NCBI GenBank assembly: GCA_000611775.1
Contig: KK106981.1
Location: forward strand, 10,543,422 to 10,607,421
DNA length: 64,000 nucleotides
Direction of reading: 5' to 3'
Origin: Umbilicaria muhlenbergii
Taxonomy: Eukaryota > Ascomycota > Lecanoromycetes > Umbilicariales > Umbilicariaceae
The position numbers and the translations under genes were made by a program. The notes beneath the pieces are model-generated. The model saw nothing but the letters and a program-made list of their open reading frames with translations. It was not told where the DNA came from and did no database searches. Shown here one piece after another: positions 24,104-35,437 of the stretch. Within the stretch, counting starts at the first letter, position 1. Each line of letters begins with the position of its first letter.

Positions 24104-24955
24104 ATGCCTACGCTTAACGGTCGACCAGTCTTCGGACCCCCCTTGCCTCTCCGCCAGAACTACCGGCTCAAGATCGATCTCGAACCCGAAGATATAACAA
24201 ACCCGCCCATTAGCCGCACGCTCTCTTGCCCAGCGAACGCTACGTTCCACGATCTCCATCGGGCCATTCAGGTTGCCTTCGGCTGGGCTGCAACTCACAC
24301 CTATGACTTCAAGATCAAGGACCCACTAGCTGAGAAACAAGAGGCCCCCGACCTCCTAACATACATCAAGCGACGTATGGAGGAGGACCAGAGGCAGTTC
24401 ACTGCAGAATCCTCCGATCCCTACTGGAATGCGAGCGGGGAGCGCATGCTCTTGCGTCTTGTGGAGGACAAGGATACCCAGCCTTCAGCCATCCCAGGCC
24501 GCCCCGCTATCGACTCCATGTTCGACAGTCACCGCAAACACCGGGAGACCCCCGAGAGGAGTAGTGCTCAGTTGCGCCTTTGGCAAGTCTTTGACGACCC
24601 CGCCTTCGCGGGATTGCCAATGGAATACGAGTACGACTTTGGCGATTGTTGGGAACATCAGATCACAGTCATCGGGCGCGATGACCCTAAGGAATACTTC
24701 AACTGCGTCGACGGGACTGGACATAGCTGCGCGGAGGATGTGGGAAGCAAATCGGGGTGGAAGAGGCTTATGGCGGCATATCGGGCAGCGAATCCGAACA
24801 AGGAGCAGATGGAGAAGATGACGTGGTACGAGACGCAGTGTAGTAACGGGGATCGTGACGGCTTGAGAGGGAATAGGGCGAGGGACTGGCCTAAGGCGGG
24901 GGTGAACAGGAGGCTCATGGATCTTTATCTCACTGGCGGGAGCCGGCTGAACTAG
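24104..24955 (+). CDS. Plasmid pRiA4b ORF-3-like protein
   Basis: A single exon of 283 aa from the ATG at 24,104. It has the layout of the pRiA4b ORF-3 (IS1096 TnpR-like) domain: YRLKIDLEPEDITNPPISRT near the N-terminus, then the TFHDLHRAIQVAFGWAATHT block, the signature YEYDFGDCWEHQITVIGR, and GTGHSCAEDVGSKSGWKRL with the conserved acidic/Gly stretch. In fungi such proteins are stand-alone or carry extra domains, and the biochemical role is unknown. The family was named from bacterial plasmids and transposons, so an ancient bacterial origin is plausible, but codon use and composition here look like those of neighbouring genes. Intact. Confidence 0.9.
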   Translation: MPTLNGRPVFGPPLPLRQNYRLKIDLEPEDITNPPISRTLSCPANATFHDLHRAIQVAFGWAATHTYDFKIKDPLAEKQEAPDLLTYIKRRMEEDQRQFTAESSDPYWNASGERMLLRLVEDKDTQPSAIPGRPAIDSMFDSHRKHRETPERSSAQLRLWQVFDDPAFAGLPMEYEYDFGDCWEHQITVIGRDDPKEYFNCVDGTGHSCAEDVGSKSGWKRLMAAYRAANPNKEQMEKMTWYETQCSNGDRDGLRGNRARDWPKAGVNRRLMDLYLTGGSRLN

Positions 24956-25702
24956 GCACGAGCGACATGTGCTTGCGAGACAAGTTGCTGCAAGCCTGCG
25001 GGCTTGGTATAGATATACAAGAAGCTTACTATATGCTTTAGTCGTGAGAGTATAAGAAATAGTACAAGAGGTCGTTGAGTACGGTGTAGAAGAATCTATA
25101 CGGAGAGAAATCTGCTATCTGATTGCCTTGTATACTCATTCCTCACGCCATTCAGACACCACAGTGTTTACCGTATTTTACGGTCAGACATTAGGTAATC
25201 TCGGAAACGTGACGATGTAGAGGCGTTCTACTGGAATGGTGTCGCCAGTGACTGCGTAATCGCGTTTCAAGATCCGCAAGGCTTCTTGGGTGCCAAAGCA
25301 CCACGCCGTAGATACTCTACTGACAAAACAAGCGGCGATTTCGGTCTTCTCGACTATCAAACACCAGGGAATACGGTGTGGAATGTCTAAAAGTTCTTGT
25401 TTATCGCTTTAGCTTTGCACCACCAGGGGCCTCCGACCGAAAAGTGTCACCCAGTCCCGTTCACGCCGCGCCCTTGGTTTGGGCAGTGCACTTAGACGCA
25501 GCTCAAGCGCATATCCGCAAGTGTAAACTGCCTCCAACCTCCCGCCTCTCTAGTTCCACGTTTCTCCAGCGCTTCTTGCCATCTTGTTTCAACAGCTTAT
25601 AGGCTCTTCTCCCATGTCTTGTTCGCTATGAATTCTAAAACCTTGCACTTTGCATCTGTCGATTCCCCATGTTCTAGAGGTTAGGAAGTACCTTTTTTAT
25701 CT
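24956..25702. other. Intergenic, no supported gene
   Basis: About 750 bp. One 74-codon ORF at 25,378-25,602 has no recognisable domain and I do not call it. Confidence 0.4.
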
Positions 25703-26333
25703 ATGCGAGGATTTGTCGCCATATTTGCCTCTGGATACCCCCTGCGCTTCCTCATTACTATCCTTATTAGCAGCATCTGCGGACTTGGCTTCTCCGCGCC
25801 AGTCATAGCTTCCTCGCTCTCTCCTTCGGGCCGATTTTGGTCGAATGCGCCGACAACAGTTGCAGGCACGTGAGCCATTGCTCTTCAGACTTTACTCCGT
25901 CGGCGAGATTGTCATTCTTACAAGCAGCAGCACCATACCGCGCAGCCTTCTCCCTCATTCTCATGTTCGCCGCAGCGAGCCCAACAACATAATATGGTGC
26001 GCCCCTAGAGGTAAAACCTACGTAACCCTCGCGATCGGCACTACCATCACCCGGGATCTGGTCTACTCCCTCCTCCGTGAGGCGTACATCCAAATTTACA
26101 ACCATGTTACGCAGGTAAACGACGGGCCGATTCCTGGGGGCGCATTCACCAAAGCGACAGGGAATCTTGTGTTGCAGGCCTGGAACGCCAACAACCACCA
26201 AACTACGTGGAGTGTACTCGGTTCCGCTCTTTGGGCAATCAGCAATTATATGACGACTTCTAATGTGTTCGGAGCGGTTCACTTTGATGTTTATGATGGA
26301 AAGAATCTGGTTGGGCAAGGGACGATTGGATAG
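25703..26333 (+). CDS. Small secreted protein, paralogue 2
   Basis: From the ATG at 25,703 a hydrophobic leader (FLITILISSICGLGFSAPVI) suggests secretion. The frame closes at about 25,871, where GCAC-GTGAGC is a plausible donor; an acceptor at CTTACAAG near 25,922 gives a short intron. The second exon contains GKTYVTLAIGTTITRDLVY, then NLVLQAWNANNHQTTWSVLG and VHFDVYDGKNLVGQGTIG to the stop at 26,331-26,333. Homologous to the broken minus-strand copy at 22,605-23,194; the pair flanks the pRiA4b-like gene, suggesting an inverted duplication. The intron borders are inferred. The family is unknown to me. Confidence 0.6.
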
Positions 26334-27067
<734 letters not shown>

Positions 27068-27246
27068 GCAAGTGGAAAGGCCCAATTGAAATCCCATCTA
27101 TATCACTGGAAGAATCTGAGGAGAGTCTACATGGCCGAAACAAGGTCTTGTTTCTTGAGTTTATAAGAAAAATCCTGCAACAGGTTCCTGCAGAACGACC
27201 TTCAGCAAGGGAGTTACTAAATGATGCGTGGCTGACCGGTGTTTGA
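27068..27246 (+). pseudogene. Protein kinase C-terminal fragment
   Basis: The plus frame after an acceptor-like AACAG reads GKWKGPIEIPSISLEESEES, LHGRNKVLFLEFIRKILQQV, then PAERPSARELLNDAWLTG and a stop at 27,244-27,246. This is the end of a Ser/Thr kinase domain (subdomain XI arginine in AERPSA, then the D-WL end). The rest of the kinase is not present upstream, so it is a gene scrap left by rearrangement. Confidence 0.7.
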
Positions 27247-27828
27247 TTTGCCGCGGATCTCTGATATATGCTTTGTATGCGGGTTTGATTGATAAGGTTA
27301 GGTCTTGTGTATCAGTTCAATGATGAAGCTAGAAGAATGGCGAAGCATACATGTGTTACGCACGCTGATTGAATGAAATGATTAGCCAATGATCGCTGCG
27401 TACTCCTCGGCTCCCCTCGGGAGCATGACGAGTGAAGAGCACACCCTGTCAATACTCACTGCCTCTGCTTGAGACTCAAATCAGGGTGACCTCAAGGTTA
27501 GATCAGACTCAGTCCTCAGCGGCCTCACCGCAACCCCTCATTTTCCTCATCAAGATATATCGAGGAAGAATCTATGAATCAAGATCTACAAAGTCTTGAA
27601 TTGAAGAGCTCTTTATAAATTTCCGTGCCAAACAGTGCTGCAACTTCGTCAAAAAGTAACCAGGCAAAGACAGGTGAAAGAGAATGAGTTCATTTGGCAA
27701 AGGGTACTCAACATGGCTATCTCGTAGGTGATTGATTATTATGCTACTTATCAACGGCCCTCTCCTCTCTTGCTCTGTCTTGCCTCTGTTGATGTATCAG
27801 GGGAAGTCTTCCCCGGAAACGGGGCGTG
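27247..27828. other. Intergenic, no supported gene
   Basis: About 580 bp. Nothing recognisable on either strand. Confidence 0.4.
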
Positions 27829-27990
27829 CTAGTTGCTCAGAAGAATTACAATATGCGCAACATTTGCCAAAGACTTCCAGCTCTCATCCCCCTTGCCATA
27901 ACCCAGCCACTGTACCTGGTACTCGAGCCCAACTTTTCCCCAGATCCTGCTGTCCACGAAGTACTCAATGTCAAACTTACAGTCGGAACC
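27829..27990 (-). pseudogene. Chromodomain segment out of frame with its neighbour
   Basis: The minus frame reads KFDIEYFVDSRIWGKVGLEY then QVQWLGYGKGDESWKSLANV. That is a complete-looking chromodomain core: aromatic residues and the W-GY-SWE-like box bind methyl-lysine in the family. It begins just past the end of the three-exon gene at 27,977-29,123 but in another frame. Composition is that of the gene island, unlike the chromodomains of the AT-rich Gypsy fossils. It may be the true C-terminus of that gene, lost by a one-base change or reached by a splice I cannot fix. Confidence 0.6.
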
Positions 27991-29123
27991 GCTCATCGTT
28001 GGAAGGCATGTCGTCCACCACAGCTGATGGGGTGAGCTTTGCATTGGTACCCTTCTTCTTCTTCTTTGGCGGACCGGGACTCGCAGCCTCCATCTCACCC
28101 AACGGCGCAGCAACACCGGACGGATTACCAGCTGGCACCGCCTTCTTGGCGTTCTTCTTCGTTGGACCGAGGTTCTCAACATCCAGCTCATCCATCGGCG
28201 CTGCCCTCTTGGAGGGATTACCAGTCGACAATCCTTTCTGCGCATCCTTCGGCTTCCTTCTTGACTTTCTTTGCCGAATCTCGGGAACCCCCTGCATCAG
28301 CTTTTCCACCCCGTCCATCAACGCCTTGTTTGCCAGATGCTTGGTAAAGACCCAAGGCTTGCGACCCGGAATGTCCATCTCCAAGGCCCAGCTCTCCTCG
28401 TTTCCAGTCACGAGTTGACGACGTCGAAGCGACGTCTTCCGAAGATTGTGTGGGTGTGATGGAGTAGGTAGCGCATCATTGTGCGCTTGTGGTAAATCGA
28501 GGTCTGTAATAACCTCTTCCAATGAGAGCCTCTATTTCAAATTATTAATAAGGACGAATGTTCTCAGAGGTGAAGGACTTACTTGGAAGGCAGACCGCAA
28601 AACAGCCCAGACTTTCTTTGCCTCGCTCATACGACCGTCATGAAGGCTGCTAGTAAGGAAGAGTCCCCAAACATAAGGCGTGCTTCCATCAGACGGCGTC
28701 ACCCAGATTTCAATCGAGAATACTTCTCGGTAGAACCGTATCTACATTGTTAGCTGAACGTAGCAGCAATAATATAGGAAGACGTACTCCGCATGTGTAG
28801 TTTTGACTGGGGAAATGCAGTCTCGCAAGAGTTCTCTTCTGCGTGCCTTTCTTCGTTGCGCTCACCATTGCAATGGTGGGTTTTCCGTTCTTCATAGTGA
28901 CTTCGACAGACACACGGTCTTTTCCGTCGTCTTCAAAAACCCAGTCGAAGCCTTCCAGGTACTTGGATGCCGGATCTTTGATGCCGAGCATGGATAGCAT
29001 TGCCCTTGACGGCAATTGTGGGACGGCAGGTAGTTGAGGCAATCGGCCCAGCTTGCGAAGCAGTCGCATTGGAAGGGGTACTCCTATTCCAGGGTGTTTA
29101 CCAGACGACGTAGGCCGAGACAT
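27977..29123 (-). CDS. Three-exon hypothetical nuclear-type protein
   Basis: Exons on the minus strand: 29,123-28,788, 28,741-28,583 and 28,531-27,977, with introns of 46 nt (GTACGT...ATGTAG) and 51 nt (GTAAGT...AAATAG). All junctions are in phase and give 349 aa. Residues 1-165 form a compact unknown domain (FDWVFEDDGKDRVSVEVTM, FYREVFSIEIWVTPSDGSTP). The second half is low-complexity and lysine-rich (GPTKKNAKKA, GPPKKKKKG), which suggests nuclear localisation. The stop falls just before an out-of-frame chromodomain, so the intact ancestor was probably a chromodomain protein. I do not recognise the N-terminal domain. Confidence 0.65.
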
Positions 29124-29767
29124 GATTGTAGACGATTCGATGAAGAACTCTAGAGAAAAATTGCTGTATAAGGAGGAATGGGCCCACCGGAAGGAGGGTA
29201 CCCAAAACAGAGGCTTTCAAATACGGTTCCCGTACTTGGAGAACTCGAAGAGAGAGATAGAGAGAGATCCTAAAGGTAGTGTGATACGACGTGATACGAG
29301 CCCGTAGTACAGGAGCACTCAGGCTGAGACGAATAGCTAATTGTCAAGGAACCAATACAACAAGAGTTAAGATAGAAAAGGAATGGGCCCACCGGGAGGA
29401 GGGTACCCAGAGAAATGCAGGTTCACCTATAGACCATGAACGTGATTCAATACTTCACCATCCAACGGATCAACTGTGTAGTTGAAGGATTTTTTTTCCG
29501 TCGCAAAGTACGTGCACACGGTGGCTCGGCTCGCTAATCCACCGGCGTTGAAAGCTTGCTTGGCAGGCATCGCGAACACTGTTGCCGGCGCTCCAGTTGG
29601 CGAGTAGTCCGACCTCAAATGCACCCCGTAATGTTGCGGATCGAATACAAACAAGGCTTGCTTACAGCGATATCTAAGAGGATTTTCGCAACAAGATCGA
29701 ATGTGTATCAAAACACTAAAGCGGGGGAAAGGGAACGAACATGGAGATTTAGGGGTAACCCTACGGA
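29124..29767. other. Upstream region with a 36-bp direct repeat
   Basis: Two direct repeats, about 29,172-29,210 and 29,378-29,416, share AGGAATGGGCCCACCGG and GGAGGGTACCCA. A minus-strand ORF at 29,427-29,777 has no recognisable domain, although part of it (about 29,500-29,700) has coding-like composition. Confidence 0.4.
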
Positions 29768-29821
29768 TCACGTGCAAACGCGGTACCTATTAAAATTAGT
29801 AGGTACCGCATTTGCACGTGA
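29768..29821. repeat. 54-bp near-perfect palindromic element, copy B
   Basis: The same sequence as 20,247-20,303 with small loop changes. The outer arms TCACGTGCAAACGCGGTACC pair with GGTACCGCATTTGCACGTGA, with the same single mismatch as in copy A. Confidence 0.9.
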
Positions 29822-30119
29822 CGTGGGTCTCACTACTGCAATATGTAAATCTCATCTCTGACAAAGCATTGCAGGCTATTACATAGTTTGCGTAATTATT
29901 TCTAGATGCAATAGCTTGATATCATTGAACCTTTTCTAAGGAGTTGTTCCACGGGCCGTAAATAACCCCGAGTACCACCCCCTACCCCCAGGCTGAGGTT
30001 CCTCCCCCGGAGTATCCCTCCCCCCTTTCCCCCGCCAGCGCTCTCGCTGCCGCCAGCATCCGCCTGCCGGCCGGCGTGAAAAAAATAATAATCCGGCAGG
30101 CAGGCGTAGCATCATATTT

Positions 30120-30235
30120 TTGTACTGGACGATATAGAGGCCAAATAAATGTATTATATCTAGCTGAATATCGCTCCAATTGATATAAATGAACGTGTAG
30201 AAGAAAGCAGTCTTCGTAGAAATCAGGGCTTCATA
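30120..30235 (-). mobile_element. Diverged Copia LTR fragment
   Basis: GAGGCCAAATAAATGTATT followed by ATATAAATGAACGTG and GAAGAAAGCAG matches the LTRs of the Copia element at 35,438 and 40,765. Several differences show it is an older or different subfamily member. No internal Copia sequence adjoins it, so it is a solo or partial LTR. Confidence 0.65.
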
Positions 30236-30605
30236 GATACCCTCAATATCAGCCTTCTCAATGCTCATCTACACTGACTGAGCGCCTATAGTCGGGCCGA
30301 GGGCATGTAGGGTATAATGCCCGCTACGGGGATGTATTGGCTGCCGCAGGGCGGGGCGGCCGCCTCAGACTTGCAAGCGTAGATCGCGTCACACGTCAAC
30401 ACACAGTAACAATAAACATACTGAAATAGAGCGAGTGAAAGAAAACGCTAATGGAACAATGATCTGTGATGCACCCAAGCAAATTTTGAGAGGCTTTTGA
30501 TATGTCAGCGCGTCGAACGGAGGGTCCCCCAGCTACGCAAGTTCAATATATCATTTCGCTTTTTGTGGTATTGAAAAAGTCCTTTAAGTGGAAACTATTA
30601 TCTAT
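30236..30605. other. Intergenic, no supported gene
   Basis: About 370 bp between the Copia LTR scrap and the MITE. Nothing recognisable was seen. Confidence 0.4.
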
Positions 30606-31227
30606 CAGTAAATGCCTAAAATGACCCCCCCCAACTTGTAAATTCCTGGAATAACCCTCAAAACTTCATAATTCCTCATTTGACCCCCCACCTCAGAGGT
30701 GCTTTGACTTTCAGGCTGTCTTTCATGCATTTATTTGTATAACTCAGGTTGTTTGAAAAGAGTAGAAACTGACTCTGATCTACAGTTTATTCATCATATT
30801 AACTCACTTACCTCTTCTCTTTGTGAAGTCCTTAATAGGTTCATATAGTCATGCACCATGAATTAAAATTCAGCACTCTCAGTTGAGTTTTCAATTATAA
30901 TCTTAATTAAACCTTAATCATACCCCGCTTATTAATAATCATTAGGTGAGCGTGGCAGGGTATGATTATTTACAATGAACATCATAAGTGTGCAACAACA
31001 CAAATGTTTTCTACACTCATTATTGACTCAGTCTCTGAGAAATAAGACTTGAGAGAGAGTGAAACACTGTCATTAATTTGTCCTCTGATATTAACTTGAT
31101 TGAGGAAAGAACAGTGCAGACATTTTTACACTTCAATATTTGTAGGAGGTCAAATGAGGAGTTATGAAGTTGTGAGGGTTATTCCAGGAATTTACAAGTT
31201 GGGGGGGGTCATTTTAGGCATTTACTG
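30606..31227. mobile_element. 622-bp MITE with ~83-bp terminal inverted repeats, copy 1
   Basis: It starts CAGTAAATGCCTAAAATGAC and ends with the reverse complement (GTCATTTTAGGCATTTACTG). The inverted repeats extend about 83 bp with a C8/G8 run. The interior is AT-rich and non-coding, with a central inverted motif (AATCATACCC/GGGTATGATT) near 30,916-30,970. A second copy in reverse orientation, split by other elements, lies at 42,943-52,147. No clear target duplication is visible, so the superfamily is open. Confidence 0.85.
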
Positions 31228-31987
31228 AACATTGTTTGATGCCAGCTGAGGCGTAGTGTCTCGCCAACATTATTGACGGCCCGTGTGGGGAAACCGCTTT
31301 TTACCTTGACGCGGGCCCATCGCTTCACAGAAGGCCCTTAACTGTAAGTGAATTCTGGGGTTGTGGAGAGTCTAAACTAACCTTTCAGCTCTCCGACATG
31401 ATGCTCACCAACATTTCCAATCCATTTCAGTGTCAGACTTTGCCACGGTAAAATACTGTACTTGCTTGTTGCTTGTGGAAATCGTGCATGTGATTGCGAT
31501 GGAATTTCGACGTCACGAAACATCCATCCTCGGGCTTGTTGGCGCACTACAAACCTCACTGCTTTCTAGAGTATCATGGACCTAAATTGTTTAGGGCTTG
31601 AGGTCGGTGCTTTGTTAGATCGGAGGGTCACCTTTTTGCTACTGCTATATATCTTGACCCTACGCATGACTGTTCAAAAAGACACGAGAATGTATTCTTT
31701 TCAGCTTCTGTTTTGGCAGCTGGGGTTGCTCGGCTGCGCCACACTGGCCTATCACAGACCCTAGAGGCAGGCTTCACAGTAATTGGACATTTAGACGATG
31801 ATCGTCGCAAAGTTGCTGCCTGGCTCACTTGCCTCACTCCTGGACTTCCGAGTTTGGAGTTGGCTTTGCACATCTCTTCTTTATATTGCTTTCGTCCTAT
31901 CTCAGCGTTTGAACCTGCGCAGGAACTGTGGCCGTGTAGAGGACACCGAGAGGACCGATCTCAGATCTTTCATAGTAGGAATCGACA
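31228..31987. other. Upstream region of the zinc-finger/protease gene
   Basis: About 760 bp of normal-composition DNA, probably promoter and 5' UTR. Short ORFs on both strands show no domain. Confidence 0.4.
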
Positions 31988-34900
31988 ATGTCTCGACCTC
32001 AACTGTCTATCGGATGTGCTGAGTGTAGAGGTCGGAAGAAAAAGGTATGCATCTCTAAGCTAACATAAACGCTATTGACTAGCTAATATGATTCGATCTT
32101 CATAGTGCGGAGAGGAGCGCCCCAACTGCCGCAATTGCATGAAGAATGGTATCGTATGTTCTGGTTACAAAGAGGAATGGCAATGCGGAAGCTACAGAGA
32201 CATCCTGGAAAAATCGCTCGCCTCGCCGTATCTAATGCCTCTTTCTCTTTCTAAACCTCCAGCTACAACTCCGGAAGTCACATATTCATCTGATGCAAAA
32301 GCCTTGTCTAAACGAGAGGTTACGACCGGTCAGCAGCCGCCATGTCCTGGGTGGCCAGCGCCTCTGCAAGCTGTATTTCAGGACTCAGCAGAGTCCCCTC
32401 ACCCCTCTAACTCAACGACACTATACTTTTGCCTCTATCCTTTGTGCACTTGTAAATTTCAAGATGCTACACTATTGGAATGCCATATGAAAGAGCATTT
32501 TGAAGGAAACCCGGTGATTGAACCAGTTCATGGCCGTATCGGAACTCGCAATGAACACACTAAGCGCGTTAACCGGTGTTCCGCGTATGACCGCAAAAGA
32601 AAACTAGCCTGGATCAGTGGTGTAATTGAGCAATCATCCTACAGGGAGGCATTACCACCAGTCCCAGAATGGTCGAGCGATCTGGGATCTATAGGAGGAT
32701 ATCACAGTTCTTCTTTCCCCAATGACTGTTCGGAATGGCTTACGAACGACCACATCGCAACTTCGAGGTGGGATTTTAACAGCGGGCCCTGCGCTGATGA
32801 ACAGCCAACGGATGCCCAAAAAGGTGATTATGAAAGGGATCTCGACGAGGACTTGGCCGCAGAATCCCTAGACAGTACTTTAGGCGACTGTACAGAGTCA
32901 CCAGATGCAGCACTGCTGCACTATAGCCCTACCATGATAGGAGTCAATGCGTATTCCGAAAGAGCAGTTAGTTGCCCAATACCCGCCTGTGGGCCCATAT
33001 TTGACAGGTTTGGACATATTCAAATGTACGCCTTCCATGCCGATAATCTTTGGCATTAATTGGTCCTTCAACCAATCAACCTTGTTTACTGTGGCTAACA
33101 CTTCGTTGGGGGCTAGGCATGTGAAAACCCATATTCAAAAGAGACCGCAAAGTGATCTTAAGTACTCAATCAAATCTAGTGAGCTGGCACACCAGCTTAA
33201 CACAGAAGATGAATCCGTTGGTAAAAGGAAGAAACGGAAGAGAACATCGGAATATGCGGATTCTGCCTATGGCTCAAACATCGATTTCGAGGAGAAGCTT
33301 TCATACGACAAGTCCAAAGCAACGCAAACAAAGGATGTGATCAAAACGCAGGTCACAGCTTCCAGCGGGATGAAGCAAGAGACAGATTATCCAGCTGCCC
33401 AGGGGAAAGCATTGACCATTCCGGAGTCCTCGATTCGTCTGGTTAGCCCCGACGATGTGAGACATAGCCGAACGCTTCCACTTCCTTTTGGCCACCCCAA
33501 ATCACGCACTTGGAGGCAAATGTTGCCAAGCATCAAGGCCTCCACGCAAGCTATCCTGGGAAACGGCAACGGAGGCACAATAGAGCTTTTCTGCGTAGAC
33601 CAAATGCCAACAATTTGCGTCACTTGTTGGAACCCTTTTAAAGTTGACCACAATATTCTTCTTACGTGCATGAAACCTCTGGATCTTCCGATAGTGATCT
33701 GCAAAGGAAAGATTAGAAGGTCTGTGAATGGCCAATGCCGCAATCTCAACGATTCAGCTTTTGGTGGCAAGACCCGGTTCTGTGAGGAAAGGCCACCAAT
33801 CCATGGTCACTACATGCGAAAGCCTGATTGCGGTGCTTCTTTGGGGGTGTCTGAGGGTCCTCTTAGCCCCTGGAAAGTCTCTTTAGGGGGTTATCTCAAG
33901 CTGAAACACCTCAATCACGCGGATTGGGTCACCTATGCAATGACGGTTCATCATGTGCTGGTCGAAGATGGACCGAATTCGCAGGCTTCATCAGATGCAT
34001 GTAATGACGAGGACGAAGATATGATAGAACCTGGCTACGACTACGCCCCAGGAGTTTACGATGGAGTTTTTAGTGGTGCGAGAGACTGGACAAAGAAGAT
34101 TACTTTCAGCTCGCCAGCTATGCCAGACATCAAGAACTCCATTACAACGCTGGAATTCAGGATGAGAAAATGCCTTAGCAACGAGCATTATGCTAGAATT
34201 GATAATATCGAAAAGCTGAGCTCCCTGCTCGTTGAGCTTCGTCAAAGCGAATGTACGAACTTTGGACATGCCGCCTGGTCATCTGGACTGACCTTGGCCG
34301 AAGGCGTGGAGGTACGTATTACAAGCCTTGGAATTGCATAGGGCTAACCTTTCTTACTCAGATGGACTGGCTTTTGATCGACGGCATCCCAACTCGACGT
34401 GTTGGCCGCAACTGTTCGGGTGATGTAGCCGCGTTTATGGAAGGTAGTAACGATGATCTTGATGGATCTTCACAAAATTGGACACCTTCTGACTACGTTG
34501 ACGAGACGGCCTTTGAGACTATGATGGATTTCACCGGCTGTGAATGGGACGAGGAAGACCCCTCCAAATATGGATTTATGTCGCGAGTGTTTGGTCGCGG
34601 TAGTGAGTCAGGTCTTGCAGACGGGTTCCTATCTCCTAACTCGTCCATTTTCTGCGATCCCAAATATGGGGTCTATGACGGCTGGGCTTTCTCTCCCCGA
34701 CACGAACGTGGTCTTGGCTATTCTGGAGACTCGGGCACCTGGATCTATACTTCGAACGGAAAGCTACTTGGCCAGATCGTCTCGTACAACAGGGAACGGC
34801 ACATCACGTACTTTACTCCTATCTGCAAGGCTTTCAAGCATATCAAGCAGGTCACTAGAGCTACGGAGGTCGAAATCCTTACGTCAGAAGATAATGTTAA

Positions 34901-35030
34901 TGCACGGAGAATCCCGTATGGCTTGCTGTCGCCAGAGGGAAGTTCCCCCTCAGTTCTCGGGCAAACGATAAAGGCACCTGCAGAGCGGAGAATCCAAGCT
35001 CCTTCAACGCCCGCGAAAACACCGTGTTAA
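31988..35030 (+). CDS. Zn2Cys6 + two C2H2 fingers + trypsin-like protease fusion
   Basis: Four exons: 31,988-32,044, 32,106-33,025, 33,117-34,311 and 34,362-35,030. The introns are 61, 91 and 50 nt (GTATGC/CATAG, GTACGC/GCTAG with CTAAC, GTACGT/ACTCAG with CTAAC). All are in phase and give 946 aa. The first two introns complete zinc-binding motifs: the Zn2Cys6 cluster CX2CX6CX6CX2CX6C at residues 10-37 and the second C2H2 finger (CX4CX12HX3H, from about residue 309). The first C2H2 finger (CLYPLC...CHMKEH) is at about residue 128. The C-terminal third looks like a fungal chymotrypsin-fold domain: His in AMTVHHV (about 604-605), Asp in MDWLLID (726), Ser in YSGDSGTW (848). Zn2Cys6 proteins bind DNA as regulators; pairing with a protease domain is inferred to allow cleavage of itself or a partner. 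No signal peptide. Appears intact. Confidence 0.82.
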
Positions 35031-35437
35031 TGTTCGTTATGCGCAAGCCCACAGCTGCCGACAGTGAGCTTGCACCCGCCGAACTGTGATTGAGACTATG
35101 AGAGCCGGGGCGGTCGCCCAGCTTCCCAGAGTGTGCGATAGGAGAATCCTACTTTTCAGGTTGTTACTGAATCGATGCTGGGGACCGCCATGAATCTCGA
35201 TCGATATTTCGTTCACCACGACGAAACTCAACGATACCAGAAGGTCAAGGTATCAAATGGGAAAGAGAAACGGTGGATGCTGCTAGACGTGCGATATGGG
35301 TAAGTTCTCCATACGCCTAGCTCGACGAAAGTCGTGCAGATGATTAAAACCATCTAGCTCAAGGGAGACATGGGCATCCAAGAGCTTTTCAGTCATTATA
35401 GCTCACCTGAAGCTCCTCAAATTATGCTGGTGGCTTG
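35031..35437. other. Host sequence split by the Copia insertion
   Basis: A possible short exon starts at the ATG at 35,191 (MNLDRYFVHHDETQRYQKVK) with a GTAAGT donor at about 35,299. The continuation beyond Copia at 41,028-41,244 encodes VRQALQGSKMLRIFASCNVE in one frame, with a weak homologue at 16,770-16,905. The phases do not join cleanly, so I list it as host sequence and not as a gene. Confidence 0.35.
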
